The notes under the pieces were generated by a model. The model did not search any database. It saw nothing but the letters and a program-made list of their open reading frames with translations, and was not told where the DNA came from. Of a DNA stretch of 64,000 nt, positions 50,342-60,725 are shown one piece after another (positions within the stretch are counted from its first letter, which is position 1; each line of letters starts with the position of its first letter). The stretch spans positions 78,262,186-78,326,185 of the forward strand of contig CM056743.1 of the NCBI GenBank assembly GCA_029851415.1, given 5' to 3'. The stretch is from Eretmocerus hayati (lineage: Eukaryota > Arthropoda > Insecta > Hymenoptera > Aphelinidae). Made by a program: the position numbers and the translations under genes.

Positions 50342-51151
50342 GTAAATGAATATAGCCCAGAATCTGAACCATGGGTTTTGTCCGCATTGGCAAGCAAACT
50401 TAGAGGTCGAGCGGCGGAAGGATATATAGCGAGATTAACTCAGTACACCTGAGTCGAGAGATTGCTAGACGACATGACTACACAATATAGTGGAGTCGGT
50501 GGGGCAGACAAAGTCCTCGCAGAATTAGAACTAATTCAACAAAAATCAGGAGAAGGTGCAGGAGATTATGGTTTACGCGTTCAAACTCTCCACAATCGAT
50601 TGTTAAACGTGTACGATTCTGATCAAAATCTAAAAGATTGGGAGCGGAAAACTGACAAGAATGATGCAGACAACGAAGCATTACGACAATTCATATTCGG
50701 TCTCGCGGGAGCACTAGAACATCAGGTCAGATCCACTAATCCTACAACCTTACGTGAAGCTATCGCGGAAGCCGTAAATTTCGAAAATAAGACGAGCGCC
50801 AGAACACTTTTCTCAGGGAAAACTCCTGATCTGAGCTCAGTTGGAATCGCACCAATTATCAATGCCCTAATCGACGCGGAACTAGAGGAAAAACGTGAAT
50901 CAGAGCCCCAACCAATAGAAAATGTCGCAATTAGACGAGGTATGGTTTCAGATGAATGTAGGTACTGCCATGACTCTGGCCATTTTGAGAGAGAATGCCC
51001 ACGTAAAGTTCAAAATTCAAAGCTTTGCAGTCGCAAACCAGGGCATACATTCAAAGATTGTCGTGATTTAGATGAGATGATTAACTCTAATTTGATTGAT
51101 TTTTACGCGATTCTCCAAAGCCAAGTGAACCGCTCAACAACAAATCGGGAT
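50342..51151 (+). pseudogene. gag of gypsy C, capsid and zinc knuckles
   Basis: After X2 the capsid continues (PWVLSALASKLRGRAAEGYI, a stop near 50450, then KVLAELELIQQKSGEGAGDY and ALRQFIFGLAGALEHQVR). Zinc knuckle 1 is CRYCHDSGHFEREC (CX2CX4HX4C). A second knuckle (CSRKPGHTFKDC) has lost its first Cys. The frame reaches the 13-base target site of the PLE at 51139-51151 and resumes at 56014. Confidence 0.8.
51139..51151. repeat. Left 13-bp target-site duplication of PLE family 2
   Basis: AACAAATCGGGAT, repeated exactly at 56001-56013. Confidence 0.9.
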
Positions 51152-51204
51152 TGATAAAATGGAATATGCGGCTGTTTTATGAGTCGATTGGTGTTCTTTA
51201 ATGT

Positions 51205-51244
51205 GACGACGTTTCGAGGGCTAATTTGTCCTCTTCGTCAGATC
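51205..51244 (-). ncRNA. Hammerhead ribozyme-like motif, PLE family 2, inverted copy
   Basis: The minus strand gives GAT-CTGACGA, helix II GAGG/CCTC, GAAA, then CGTC and GTC. Only the N position of CUGANGA and one helix I pair differ from the forward copies. Confidence 0.55.
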
Positions 51245-51533
51245 TAAAATACAATTTTATGAAAGTCAACATCTGATCCAGAAAATATATATCTATATAA
51301 ATGTGCAAATACTGTTGGGTGTAATCTAGTATATACATATATGTATGTGCATGAAAAACACTTGGAGCACAACTTGAATTACTTGTGCATTTTTTTACCT
51401 GCTTAAATTCTATTCATTGTCATATTTCGGACTGTTGTCATACTTTGATCACAGTCACTTGGGAGGAATCTCTCAGTCTACCTATGAAGATTTACAATTT
51501 TTATGAGTTCGCAAGATATGTGATGTAGCTAAT

Positions 51534-51887
51534 GTGGCTAATGTTGTGTATAGGATTGGATGTAATGATTGTAATGCAACACATGTCGGTGAAACAAAGA
51601 GAAAATTGAGTACTAGAATTAATGAACACGAAGCAAAAAGTCTAAAGATGGAGGAAAATTACGTTGTGAATGATCATATGAGAAGAACAAATCACACTTT
51701 TGATTTTTATACTCTCCAGATTTCAGATCATGAACAAAATTGGTATAAAAGGTTAATTTCAGAAATGGTCCATATTAGATTAGAGGAAAATCCCATAAAC
51801 AAAAAAGAGGACACAAGGAATTTGCACCAAATATATGCTCCACTTTTGAGACGAGTGAAGAGGAATAAATATTGCCATGACAAGTAA
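51534..51887 (+). pseudogene. GIY-YIG endonuclease fragment of a truncated PLE family-2 copy
   Basis: The 118 codons match the C-terminus of the main ORF almost exactly, with NVVYRIGCNDCNATHVGETK carrying the CXXC pair. Tyr of the YVG motif is His here. The copy starts at the 5' truncation point (about 51520) and is the usual partial tandem unit of Penelope insertions. Confidence 0.85.
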
Positions 51888-52229
51888 AACAATTCTTCTC
51901 ATGTGATCATGTAGACATCTTCTTATCTATCATCAATTACATGTTATGCACACCTTCCTGGAAAAAGTGTTAGAGGTCGCCAGGGATGACCAATACATCG
52001 ATGGAGGATTGTTGATTGATCACCAGCTGAGTAGCTACATAAAAGTACTTTGTGTTCGATGAAAAAGTTTCACAGTTTAAACATCATGTGTACAAGTTAA
52101 AATGTGTTAATGTCAAGTAGGGAAACAGTGTCAAGTCGTAAAGATCGAAAAGAATGTATCTCGTTCAGTTAGTGGATCAAGTTTGTGGAGTTAAAGTTCA
52201 TGGTAAAAAATTCAAACTCTTGGGTAACC

Positions 52230-52625
52230 GATAGCTACATCACATATCTTGCGAACTCATAAAAATTGTAAATCTTTATAGGTAGACTGAGATATTCCTT
52301 CCAAGTGACTGTGATCAAAGTATGACAACAGTCTGAAATATGACAACGAATAGAATTTAAGCAGGTAAAAAAATGCCGAAGTAATTCAAGTTGTGCTCCA
52401 AGTGTTTTTCATGCACATACATATATGTATATACTAGATTACACCCAACAGTATTTGCACATTTATATGGATATATATTTTCTGGATCAGATGTTGCCTT
52501 TCATAAAATTGTATTTTAGACCTGATGAAGAGGACAAATTAGCCCTCGAAACGTCGTCACATTAAAGAACACCAATTGACTCGTAAAACAGCCGTATATT
52601 CCATCTTATCAATCCTATAAAACGA
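52230..52625 (+). repeat. PLE family-2 terminal repeat, internal copy
   Basis: It starts AGCTACATCACATATCTTGC and ends AGAAGCATAATGCAG, matching 55590-56000 and the reverse complement of 51152-51518. Confidence 0.85.
52519..52558 (+). ncRNA. Hammerhead ribozyme-like motif, PLE family 2, internal copy
   Basis: GAC-CTGATGA (52522-52528), GAGG/CCTC helix II, GAAA (52548-52551), CGTC then GTC pairing with GAC as helix I. The core is canonical with a vestigial helix III, a form known from PLEs and thought to work as dimers. Confidence 0.65.
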
Positions 52626-52639
52626 GTGATAGAAGCATA

Positions 52640-55243
52640 ATGCAGATCATAGATCAGGGGCTTGGGCTGGATAGATCCCCTACTAGTCAGTCATCTAGAA
52701 CACCTGCAGATGAGACTCAATTTTTCCAAAGAATGAAGTCAACATATGGCGAGGAGTCAACCAAAACTATGAAAACCTACATAGATATAAGCAGAAAACT
52801 AGTTGTGGCACAATCAAAGAGGAAGTTCTTGGTACAATACCGATACAGAGACATTATTCCGAAACATATTAATCAATTGGACTCACATCTCAGCCACATC
52901 AAGTTATATAGTAATAGTGGAGAACATAAATTCTCAAAATTCCTGGAAAAATTCAAAAGATTCCTACTGAACAATGAAATTGAAGATTTGTGCATCCATT
53001 GCTCGTATCTTAGTCTCAAAGTAGAAAATTTGCTGTCAAAATTACAAGTCCATATACAGTCACAAGATTTACTAAAATTTGTTGATACCCAGGTCGATTA
53101 TAACACAATCACTCTGAGGAAATTTGATACTATCCATCAAAGTAAAGTTAAAAATATTCTACTCCAAGAAAATTCTAATCAAAATTCTGTATCCCCCGAA
53201 AAAATAGATAAATGGTTCCACAATTTGACGAACATAGACATTCCAATAGAAATTGCCGAAATATATGCATTGGGTCCCAAATTTAATAAGAATGGCACGT
53301 GTTTAGATCAGACTAACATATCAGAGATCATAAAAAATGTAGAAGGTAGCTCAAACCAATGGGACGTGAATGACAATCTCAAAAATGACATAAGATCAAC
53401 CATTATTGATTATATGCTCGCGAATAAGAATAGGAGCAAACATATACCTTAATCGGATAGAATTCTTGCACAAAAACTAGAAAAAGCTAAGAGACTGAGT
53501 AAAGATCATGATTTACTTGTTACAATGGCGGATAAAGGAAATGTCACAGTAGCTTTAGGAAGATCGGACTACATAAAAAAGATGGAGGATATGTTATCTG
53601 ATACAAATACGTACCAACAAGTCAAAAGGAACCCACTTAAAAATCTTAGAAAATGTACCCAGAAGGTGATGAACCATTGGAATGATAACAATTATCTTGG
53701 AAAAAAGTACCATAAGAATTCATTAACCCAAACAGACACAATGTTACCAAAAATTTATGGGCTACCAAAAATCCATAAATTCGGTATTCCTCTGAGACCC
53801 ATTGTATCATTCGTCAATTCACCCACGTATCGATTAGCAAAAACCCTAGATAAGATATTGGAAAATTGTGTAACAAAGCCAGAATCGTACATAAAGAATA
53901 GTTCAGAATTGATAGTCGAATTAAGAGATTTGGAGCTTACAGATGATCTTGTCATCTTAAGTTTAGATGTAAATGCGATGTATCCCAAAGTAGGGAGACA
54001 TTTGGTCACAAAATCAGTTGAAAAAAGACACAAGCTTATCCATGAAAAAACAGGAATTCCACTCAAAGATCTGTTAGATGTTATCATTTTTCTCATGGAA
54101 AACACTTATTTTCAATTCAATGGAAAATTCTACAAGCAAAAATACGGCACACCAATGGGTTCACCCCCGTCGCCAAGATTTGCTAATATGGTGATGGATG
54201 ACTTGGAGCAAGATTGCTTGAGTAAACTGGATTTTATCCCATTGTTCTACAAAAGATATGTTGATGATATCATCACGACCATTCCAAAAGATAAAGTAGA
54301 CCACATGTTGAGGGTATTCAACTCATATGATGAAAGATTACAATTCACCCATGAAATTGAAAAGCACAATAAATTGAGTTTCTTAGAGCTGCTTATAATT
54401 AGAGGAGGGAACCAATTGATTACTGATTGGTACCATGAGCCCACTTTCTCAGGAAGGGTCTTGAACCTTAAATCTAATCACAGTCCAGCACATAAAAAAG
54501 CAATGGTATACTCTTTAGTTGATAAAGCGCTACAGTTGTCTCATCCAAAATTCCATAGTAAGAATCTGCGATTAGTGGAAAAGATCCTCGTAGAGAATGA
54601 GTATCCCCCTCAGTTCATTAAATATCATAAGAATAAAAGGATACATACTTTAGCGCGAAAAAACTCAAACAGGGATGAGTCTAATGATTCAGTTGTTGAT
54701 CCAAATCAGAATATCACAGAGAAACGTAAATCAAAACGCACAATCAATATCGGTATCCCTTATATAGATGGTTTTTTTCAGAGAATTTCAAGAAAGTTGA
54801 ACAAACTTCCCGTAAGACTATTTCCAAAAATCAACAACAACTTAGGAAATATCATAAAAAGAGGTAAAGATAAGGTAGAAGTGGGTGATCAAACTAATGT
54901 TGTGTATAGGATTGGATGTAATGATTGTAATGCAACATATGTCGGTGAAACAAAGAGAGAATTGAGTACTAGAATTAATGAACACGAAGCAAAAAGTCTG
55001 AAGATGGAAGAAAATTACGTTGTGAATGATCATATGAGAAGAACAAGTCACACTTTTGATTTTTATACTCCCCAGATTTCAGATCATGAACAAAATTGGT
55101 ATAAAAGGTTAATTTCAGAAATGGTTCATATTAGATTAGAGGAAAATCCCATAAACAAAAAAGAGGACACAAGGAATTTGCACCGAATATATGCTCCACT
55201 TTTGAGACAAGTGAAGAGGAAGAAATATTGCCATGACAAGTAA
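52640..55243 (+). pseudogene. Penelope-like RT with GIY-YIG endonuclease, family 2, one stop codon
   Basis: One reading frame of 867 codons is broken only by TAA at 53450-53452. RT motifs are ADKGNVTVALGRSDY, GLPKIHKFGIPLRPI, SLDVNAMYPKVG, TPMGSPPSPRFANMVMDDLE and YVDDIITTI, so the catalytic pair is intact. The endonuclease near the end has YRIGCNDCNATYVGETKREL, with the CXXC typical of Penelope, then STRINEHE and SEMVHI. It differs clearly from family 1 in length and sequence but shares the architecture. A single nonsense mutation implies a recent insertion. Confidence 0.9.
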
Positions 55244-55589
55244 AACAATTCTTCTCATATGATCATGTAGACATCTTCTTATCTATCATCAATTACATGT
55301 TATGCACACCTTCCTGGAAAAAGTGTTAGAGGTCGCCAGGGATGCCCAATACATCGATGGAGGATTGTTGATTGATCACCAGCTGAGTAGCTACATAAAA
55401 GTACTTTGTGTTCGATGAAAAAGTTTCACAGTTTAAACATCATGTGTACAAGTTAAAATGTGTTAATGTCAAGTAAGGAAACAGTGTCAAGTCGTAAAGA
55501 TCGAAAAGAATGTATCTCGTTCAGTTAGTGGATCAAGTTTGTGGAGTTAAAGTTCATGGTAAAAAATTCAAACTCTTGGGTAACCGATA

Positions 55590-56000
55590 GCTACATCACA
55601 TATCTTGCGAACTCATAAAAATTGTAAATCTTTATAGGTAGACTGAGAGATTCCTTCCAAGTGGGGTGATCAAAGTATGACAACAGTCTGAAATATGACA
55701 ATGAATAGAATTTAAGCAGGTAAAAAAATGCACAAGTAATTCGAGTTGTGCTCCAAGTGTTTTTCATGCACATACATATATGTATATACTAGATTACACC
55801 CAACAGTATTTGCACATTTATATGGATATATATTTTCTGGATCAGATGTTGCCTTTCATAAAATTGTATTTTAGACCTGATGAAGAGGACAAATTAGCCC
55901 TCGAAACGTCGTCACATTAAAGAACACCAATTGACTCGTAAAACAGCCGTATATTCCATCTTATCAATCCTATAAAACGAGTGGTAGAAGCATCATGCAG
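55590..56000 (+). repeat. PLE family-2 terminal repeat, 3' copy
   Basis: It matches the internal repeat with very few differences and ends AGAAGCATCATGCAG against the right target site. Confidence 0.85.
55874..55913 (+). ncRNA. Hammerhead ribozyme-like motif, PLE family 2, 3' copy
   Basis: CTGATGA at 55877-55883 and GAAA at 55903-55906, identical to the internal copy. Confidence 0.65.
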
Positions 56001-56013
56001 AACAAATCGGGAT
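56001..56013. repeat. Right 13-bp target-site duplication of PLE family 2
   Basis: AACAAATCGGGAT, identical to 51139-51151. Confidence 0.9.
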
Positions 56014-56652
56014 AATAGTCGCCCAAATACACCGCTCATGATGGAAACACGAGGAGAGAGTGGGCGTGACGGAATGAGACGCGTTAATTCAAGATATGGC
56101 CCGCCTCAGCGCAATAACGAGCATAACAATGGAGGACCGATGAGGCAATATAATTCAGGCAACCCAAATTGTTTTAGAAATGACATGAATCGCGACCGAA
56201 ACGCTTATGGCAGGAATCGGGATAATACATATCTAAATCGTCCGCAAAATAACTACGGATATGGAAAACGGGATCGCGAAACTTTCATGGATAGAAACGA
56301 CAGAAGAGGATATTACAACAATGGCATGAATCGCAATAGAAATTATGCTGCGAATAATGATCGCAATAACTATCGTGGTCAGGGGTTCAATTCTTATAAC
56401 AATTCTTATTATAATCGAGGCAATAATGGGCGACGTTATCAGAACAATTGGCAAAACAATAATAATAATCGTAGTAGAAATGACCAGGGACAGAGTAATA
56501 ATCATGGCGGTAATTATTTTGAACGAAACGAGAGATGGGATCAAAATAGGAGAAATGTAGCTCCGAATGAAAATCCATCAAATAATCAAGAAAATCCTTC
56601 AAACTTCCAAGATGCTCGGCATCAAGCCGCGGGGTCGAGCACGAACAATTAA
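56014..56652 (+). pseudogene. gag of gypsy C, Asn/Arg-rich C-terminal tail
   Basis: The frame entering the left target site continues exactly in phase after the right one. The tail is rich in Asn, Arg, Gly and Tyr (RDNTYLNRPQNNYGYGKRDR and similar), an RGG-like, probably RNA-binding and disordered region. It ends at TAA 56650, about 70 bases before the protease frame. Confidence 0.8.
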
Positions 56653-56720
56653 ATGAACCAAAGAAATCACAGCGGCATGTCTCGATTTGTCTCCTCGATG
56701 CGAGCCAATAAAAACATCCG

Positions 56721-57737
56721 GTGGTTGAGTTTCACAGTGACAATTTTAAGAATAATGTGTGCCATTTTTACGCCGACACGGGGGCGGATATTACATTGCT
56801 GAAAGCAAAATGCGCCAAAGAAGATATAAAGATTGATAGGGACTATATTGTATCAATCAGCGGCGTTACCGCTGGGGAATGTTTTACTTTGGGGAAAATA
56901 AAGATGAATTTAAATGGGCTAGATTGTGATGTCCATATTGTGCCAGATGATTTCGCGATTGATACGGATGGACTCCTTGGACGGAGGGAATTCGAAAAAC
57001 ATGGGGGAATAATTGACGCCAAAGCGAGGTGTCTTAGATTTGCGGAGTTGCAAATACCTTCCGTGGGAAAGGTCAAATTCAAAATACACCCGCGCACAAG
57101 ACAAGTTATCTACGCGAAAGTGAAAAATGATGTAAAAGTAGGACTCGTAGGACTTCAGGACCTAGGACAAGGGATCCTGTTCGGAAATTTTGTCGCGACG
57201 AATGACAACGGCAAAGCCTACGTGATTTGTATAAATATTAATGATACAGAAATTGAAATAGAACCCCCGGAAATGTCCCTTGAATTATGCGAAACAGTAG
57301 AAATGAAAAAGGATATTTTTGATGGAGAGGACTCAGAGACCGAATGGAATACAGAACAGAAGGTCAATATATTGAAATTCGCGACAAAAGAAGTAAGAGA
57401 TCGCGCCGAGAAAGTTTTTGATAGGATAGATCCTAAAACATTGGAAGGTCTGAATGAAGAAGAGGTACGACATATAAAGGATCCCATAAAAGAGAATCCT
57501 TACGTTTTTGGATTACCGGGGAACAAATTGAAGGCAACACACTTGATAACGCATAGAATAGTCACAAAAACTGATAGACCCATAAGAGTGAAACGCTATA
57601 GGCACCCACCCGAGATTAAAAAGAAGATGCAAAAGCAAATTGCCACTCTACTTGAGGCAGACATTATTGAACCCGCGGAATCACCGTATTCAAGTCCCAT
57701 GTGGATAGTTCCAAAGAAACCAGGTCCCAACGGTGTT
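56721..57737 (+). pseudogene. Gypsy C pol: protease and start of RT
   Basis: The retropepsin has FYADTGADITLLKAK and a GLLGRREFEKHGG flap-end motif. The RT entry region HPPEIKKKMQKQIATLLEAD and SPYSSPMWIVPKKPG follows. At 57737 the sequence jumps straight into RNase H in another frame, so the rest of the RT, with its YXDD active site, is missing. The first frame then reads about 14 unrelated codons to a stop at 57779. Confidence 0.85.
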
Positions 57738-58108
57738 CCGATTGGGCGATATCTGCGATCCTCAGCCAAGGTAAATTAGGAGAAGAGCACGTTTGTGCCT
57801 ATGCATCGAGAACGTTAAAACCCTCAGAAACGAAGTACGGAACTTATGATTGTGAATTGCTCGCTACATGCTACGGGATGCAAGAGTATCGACCTTGGAT
57901 ATACGGGAAAAAGTTTGAAGTCGTCACGGATCACGAGCCCCTCAAACACTTCCATACCACAGAGAAGCCAGACCTGAGCTTCAATAGGCTTGAAGCATCT
58001 ATAGGAGGACACTCTTTCGAAATTTTATATCGACCTGGACACAAAAATTCTAATGCAGATTCACTGTCTAGGAATCCAGTACTGAAAGAAGGAGAAAAAA
58101 ATCCATAA
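57737..58108 (+). pseudogene. Gypsy C RNase H
   Basis: SDWAISAILSQG, YASRTLKPSETKYGTYDCEL and VVTDHEPLKHF contain the catalytic D, E and D. GHKNSNADSLSRNP closes the domain. TAA at 58106-58108 interrupts a frame that continues in phase into the linker. Confidence 0.85.
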
Positions 58109-58129
58109 CGCCCGCGAGTCGAGTTTCTC

Positions 58130-58296
58130 ATGCAAGAAGACGAGCCCGGAGCTCATATTTTGCGAATCAAGACGGCACGAGTTCAAGTTGCCACTCGAGG
58201 TCAAAAGAGAAAATTAGAAGAGTTAGAGAAATCAGAAGATGAAATCGCGATTGGATGGAATAAATCCACTCAAGATGATCAAAAATCGTGTGAGTC

Positions 58297-58336
<40 letters not shown>

Positions 58337-59347
58337 TCTTTACTCGGCGAAAGTAGCGACAAAGAGTGGAGTGGTACTCAAGAGGCAGATCAAAAGATAA
58401 GATCCCAAAATCGAATAGTTCAAAAAGGAGGACGATTCCCCCCATTCCAAATGTTAAAAGAAATCAAAGATCATCCCGCGGCCGAGCGTATTATCAGCCA
58501 AGCGATTAACGAAGCTGACGTTCCCCCACGTTTATCAGATAGAGGTTTGAAAAATTTAGGCAAAGAAATTCGAATCACGAGCTCGCCGAAAGACGGAATG
58601 ATTTTCGATAGACCGGTTATAGACGAAAACCTACCACTCTCACAAAGAAACAAGCAATTACATGGCAAAACTTTCTATGATTTATTAGATTCGATAGAAG
58701 AATTCGCAAGGATAGAAACACAGACTAGCAAACGTTCTGCCAAATTAGTTGATAGAACAGATCCACTCAATGAGCGCATGTCCAACCCAGATTCCACTCA
58801 ATATCCTGATTTACCCGAATCACCGCAATCAGAATCGAAAGAGGAAATTTCGATAGGTAGTCCTGAAAATTTCATCCAGAAGGTCCCTCAAAAGACGTCA
58901 CCTTTATCATGGAATGTAAATGGGATAGATGTTGAAGGACAAACGGGATTACAAATATTAGTGTGGCAAGATGCAAATCGAGAAAAATCGCCGGAAAAGA
59001 ATAACAATTTCGAACGTAATGAAAAACGAGACAGAAGCACATCGCAAATTAGTTGGGAAGAGTACAAACGCGCGAGATATCAACCGATTGTAGACTTGAC
59101 GCGATTAGAATTACCCGGAAGCAATGGTAATACAGATGAATCAAATTTTAGGGAAAACCAACCAATAATTCCTGAGCATGAAATGAATCAAAACGATACT
59201 GAAACCCCGAAGTCGAATTCCAATATGAATCGCACATGGCTAGAGATGCTAGATAACGATGTCGATATGAAAGAGATATCATCTGAATTCCAACGGTACA
59301 ATAAGTCCGAATCTGGAAAACCTAGGACAAAATGCCCATTCCTATGA
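58130..59347 (+). CDS. Gypsy C linker protein between RNase H and OTU, Ser-rich
   Basis: About 405 codons lie in the same frame as RNase H, so this was part of the polyprotein before the TAA. The start is basic (TRGQKRKLEELEKSE). An (AGT)n microsatellite at 58300-58333 encodes a Ser run. The rest is charged and low complexity, with no recognised domain. The end contains DMKEISSEFQ, and DMKEISSFNL recurs early in the next frame, a local duplication across the frame change at 59332-59347. Confidence 0.6.
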
Positions 59348-60723
59348 CAGCGCCAGAAAATTCAAAAATTTTGGATATGAAAGAAATTTCATCTTTCAAT
59401 TTGTCGGAAAATTGTACGGATCCAGCTTCAAACTCAAGTTCAATCGTACGATTTTGCAATTACGAAGAACATGAAGAATGCGCGGAACCAGATAAAATCC
59501 ACAAACGGTACGCAAATATCTTAAGTGATGGAAATTGCTTGTTCCATTCTCTCATCAAAATATTTGGTTGGAAAATCACGACCGCACAATTACGAGAAGT
59601 TCTCTTGTACAGTAAATTCTTACCAGATTGCGCAGATCCCTTAGAAGCACTAGAAATTCTCAGTTCTAAAAATAAGTATGGTGACGCAGACACACTATTC
59701 ATTTTTTCACGACATTTCCAACAAAATATCTGCGTCCATTCACAGTGTCGGGATCGAATAAGGTACGCGTTCATGAAAGCTACTCCCTCGGAACAATTCA
59801 TACATCTCCACTTATATGGATTACACTTTACCCCAGACACCGATGGAAATCCGGACCTAACGAGTGGAAGTATTGTGGACGAATCAATCCCAAAGGAATT
59901 TTTTCAGGAGAATCAGTCTTTAGGAGAACCCTCCATGAATCAGGATCAAGCTCACTCTCACATTGACCAAACAATATCACGCTCATACGGTGATATGACT
60001 GCTCGAAACGAATTATCTGATGAAAATCAAAATACCGCATCCCAAGACACAATTATGGCCCCACATAACACAACAATTCGTAGGAACAATGCGATGACTA
60101 GATATTTAGTCGCAGAAGCACGACTACCCCAAGAAATTCCCACATGGGTGATAGATGAAAATGAAATCGATATATTCACGGGAGTGAGGATTATAAATGA
60201 GCACCCATTCGCGCATGTCGATAATCTTGTTTACACAATTGCAGCAGATTTACAAACTGAAATAGAAGTATTGAACGCACTTATCACGAGAAAATATATA
60301 AATCACGACGAATTGCATAGCGAGCAACGAGCAATTAGAGAAATCATAATTTCTGATTACAGAGATAAGAAAATTTTCGGAATGGTCATAAAAAGTACGC
60401 CGTATTCAAAGGTGTTAAGGCCAGACCTTACGTCAACACTCAAAACTCTCAGAGCATCACTCAGTAAGATGGAAATAAAGTCAGTAGGAATGATTCGAGA
60501 TCTCGTCATGCTGAGCAAGAGTGAATGGGCTTACCTTGTAGAGCAATGCAACCGTATCTCTCGGAAATGTCAGATATCGATTACACTATTCGAAAATAAC
60601 TTACCAGTACCACCTACCGAAGATCGTGCCCGAATTATAAAAGAATATCATGAATCCGCAATCGGAGGCCACAAAGGTATAGCAAAAACTTATAGTAAAT
60701 TGCAAGTGAATTTTATTGGCTGA
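59332..60723 (+). CDS. OTU-type cysteine protease domain fused to integrase N-terminal region, gypsy C
   Basis: The 463-codon frame overlaps the previous one by 16 bases. Residues about 58-170 form an OTU domain: SDGNCLFHSL gives Asp66-Gly-Asn-Cys69 (catalytic Cys), KYGDADTLFIFSRHFQQNIC is the middle helix/strand, and FIHLHLYGLHFTPD supplies the catalytic His165. OTU proteases remove ubiquitin from proteins. Residues about 250-440 look like the integrase N-terminal extension, followed by EYHESAIGGHKG, the HH half of the HHCC zinc site. The frame stops at TGA 60721, one small indel before the CC half. The OTU active site is intact despite pol damage elsewhere. Confidence 0.8.
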   Translation: MPIPMTAPENSKILDMKEISSFNLSENCTDPASNSSSIVRFCNYEEHEECAEPDKIHKRYANILSDGNCLFHSLIKIFGWKITTAQLREVLLYSKFLPDCADPLEALEILSSKNKYGDADTLFIFSRHFQQNICVHSQCRDRIRYAFMKATPSEQFIHLHLYGLHFTPDTDGNPDLTSGSIVDESIPKEFFQENQSLGEPSMNQDQAHSHIDQTISRSYGDMTARNELSDENQNTASQDTIMAPHNTTIRRNNAMTRYLVAEARLPQEIPTWVIDENEIDIFTGVRIINEHPFAHVDNLVYTIAADLQTEIEVLNALITRKYINHDELHSEQRAIREIIISDYRDKKIFGMVIKSTPYSKVLRPDLTSTLKTLRASLSKMEIKSVGMIRDLVMLSKSEWAYLVEQCNRISRKCQISITLFENNLPVPPTEDRARIIKEYHESAIGGHKGIAKTYSKLQVNFIG

Positions 60724-60725
60724 AT

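Larger units (their letters stand above)
51152..56000. mobile_element. Penelope-like element, family 2, with partial tandem copy
   Basis: Parts in order are an inverted terminal repeat (51152-about 51518), the GIY-YIG end of a truncated forward copy (51534-51887), its 3' UTR, a forward terminal repeat (about 52230-52625), the full ORF (52640-55243), the 3' UTR, and a last terminal repeat to 56000. Exact 13-bp duplications flank the whole. Confidence 0.92.

Noticed and set aside
56233..56544. Ile-rich frame opposite the gag tail of gypsy C
   Set aside because: It is the complement of Asn-coding AAT/AAC runs; composition alone explains it.
58284..58334. Poly-Ser/Tyr tract as a functional domain
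   Set aside because: It is an (AGT)n microsatellite inside the linker and more likely neutral expansion.
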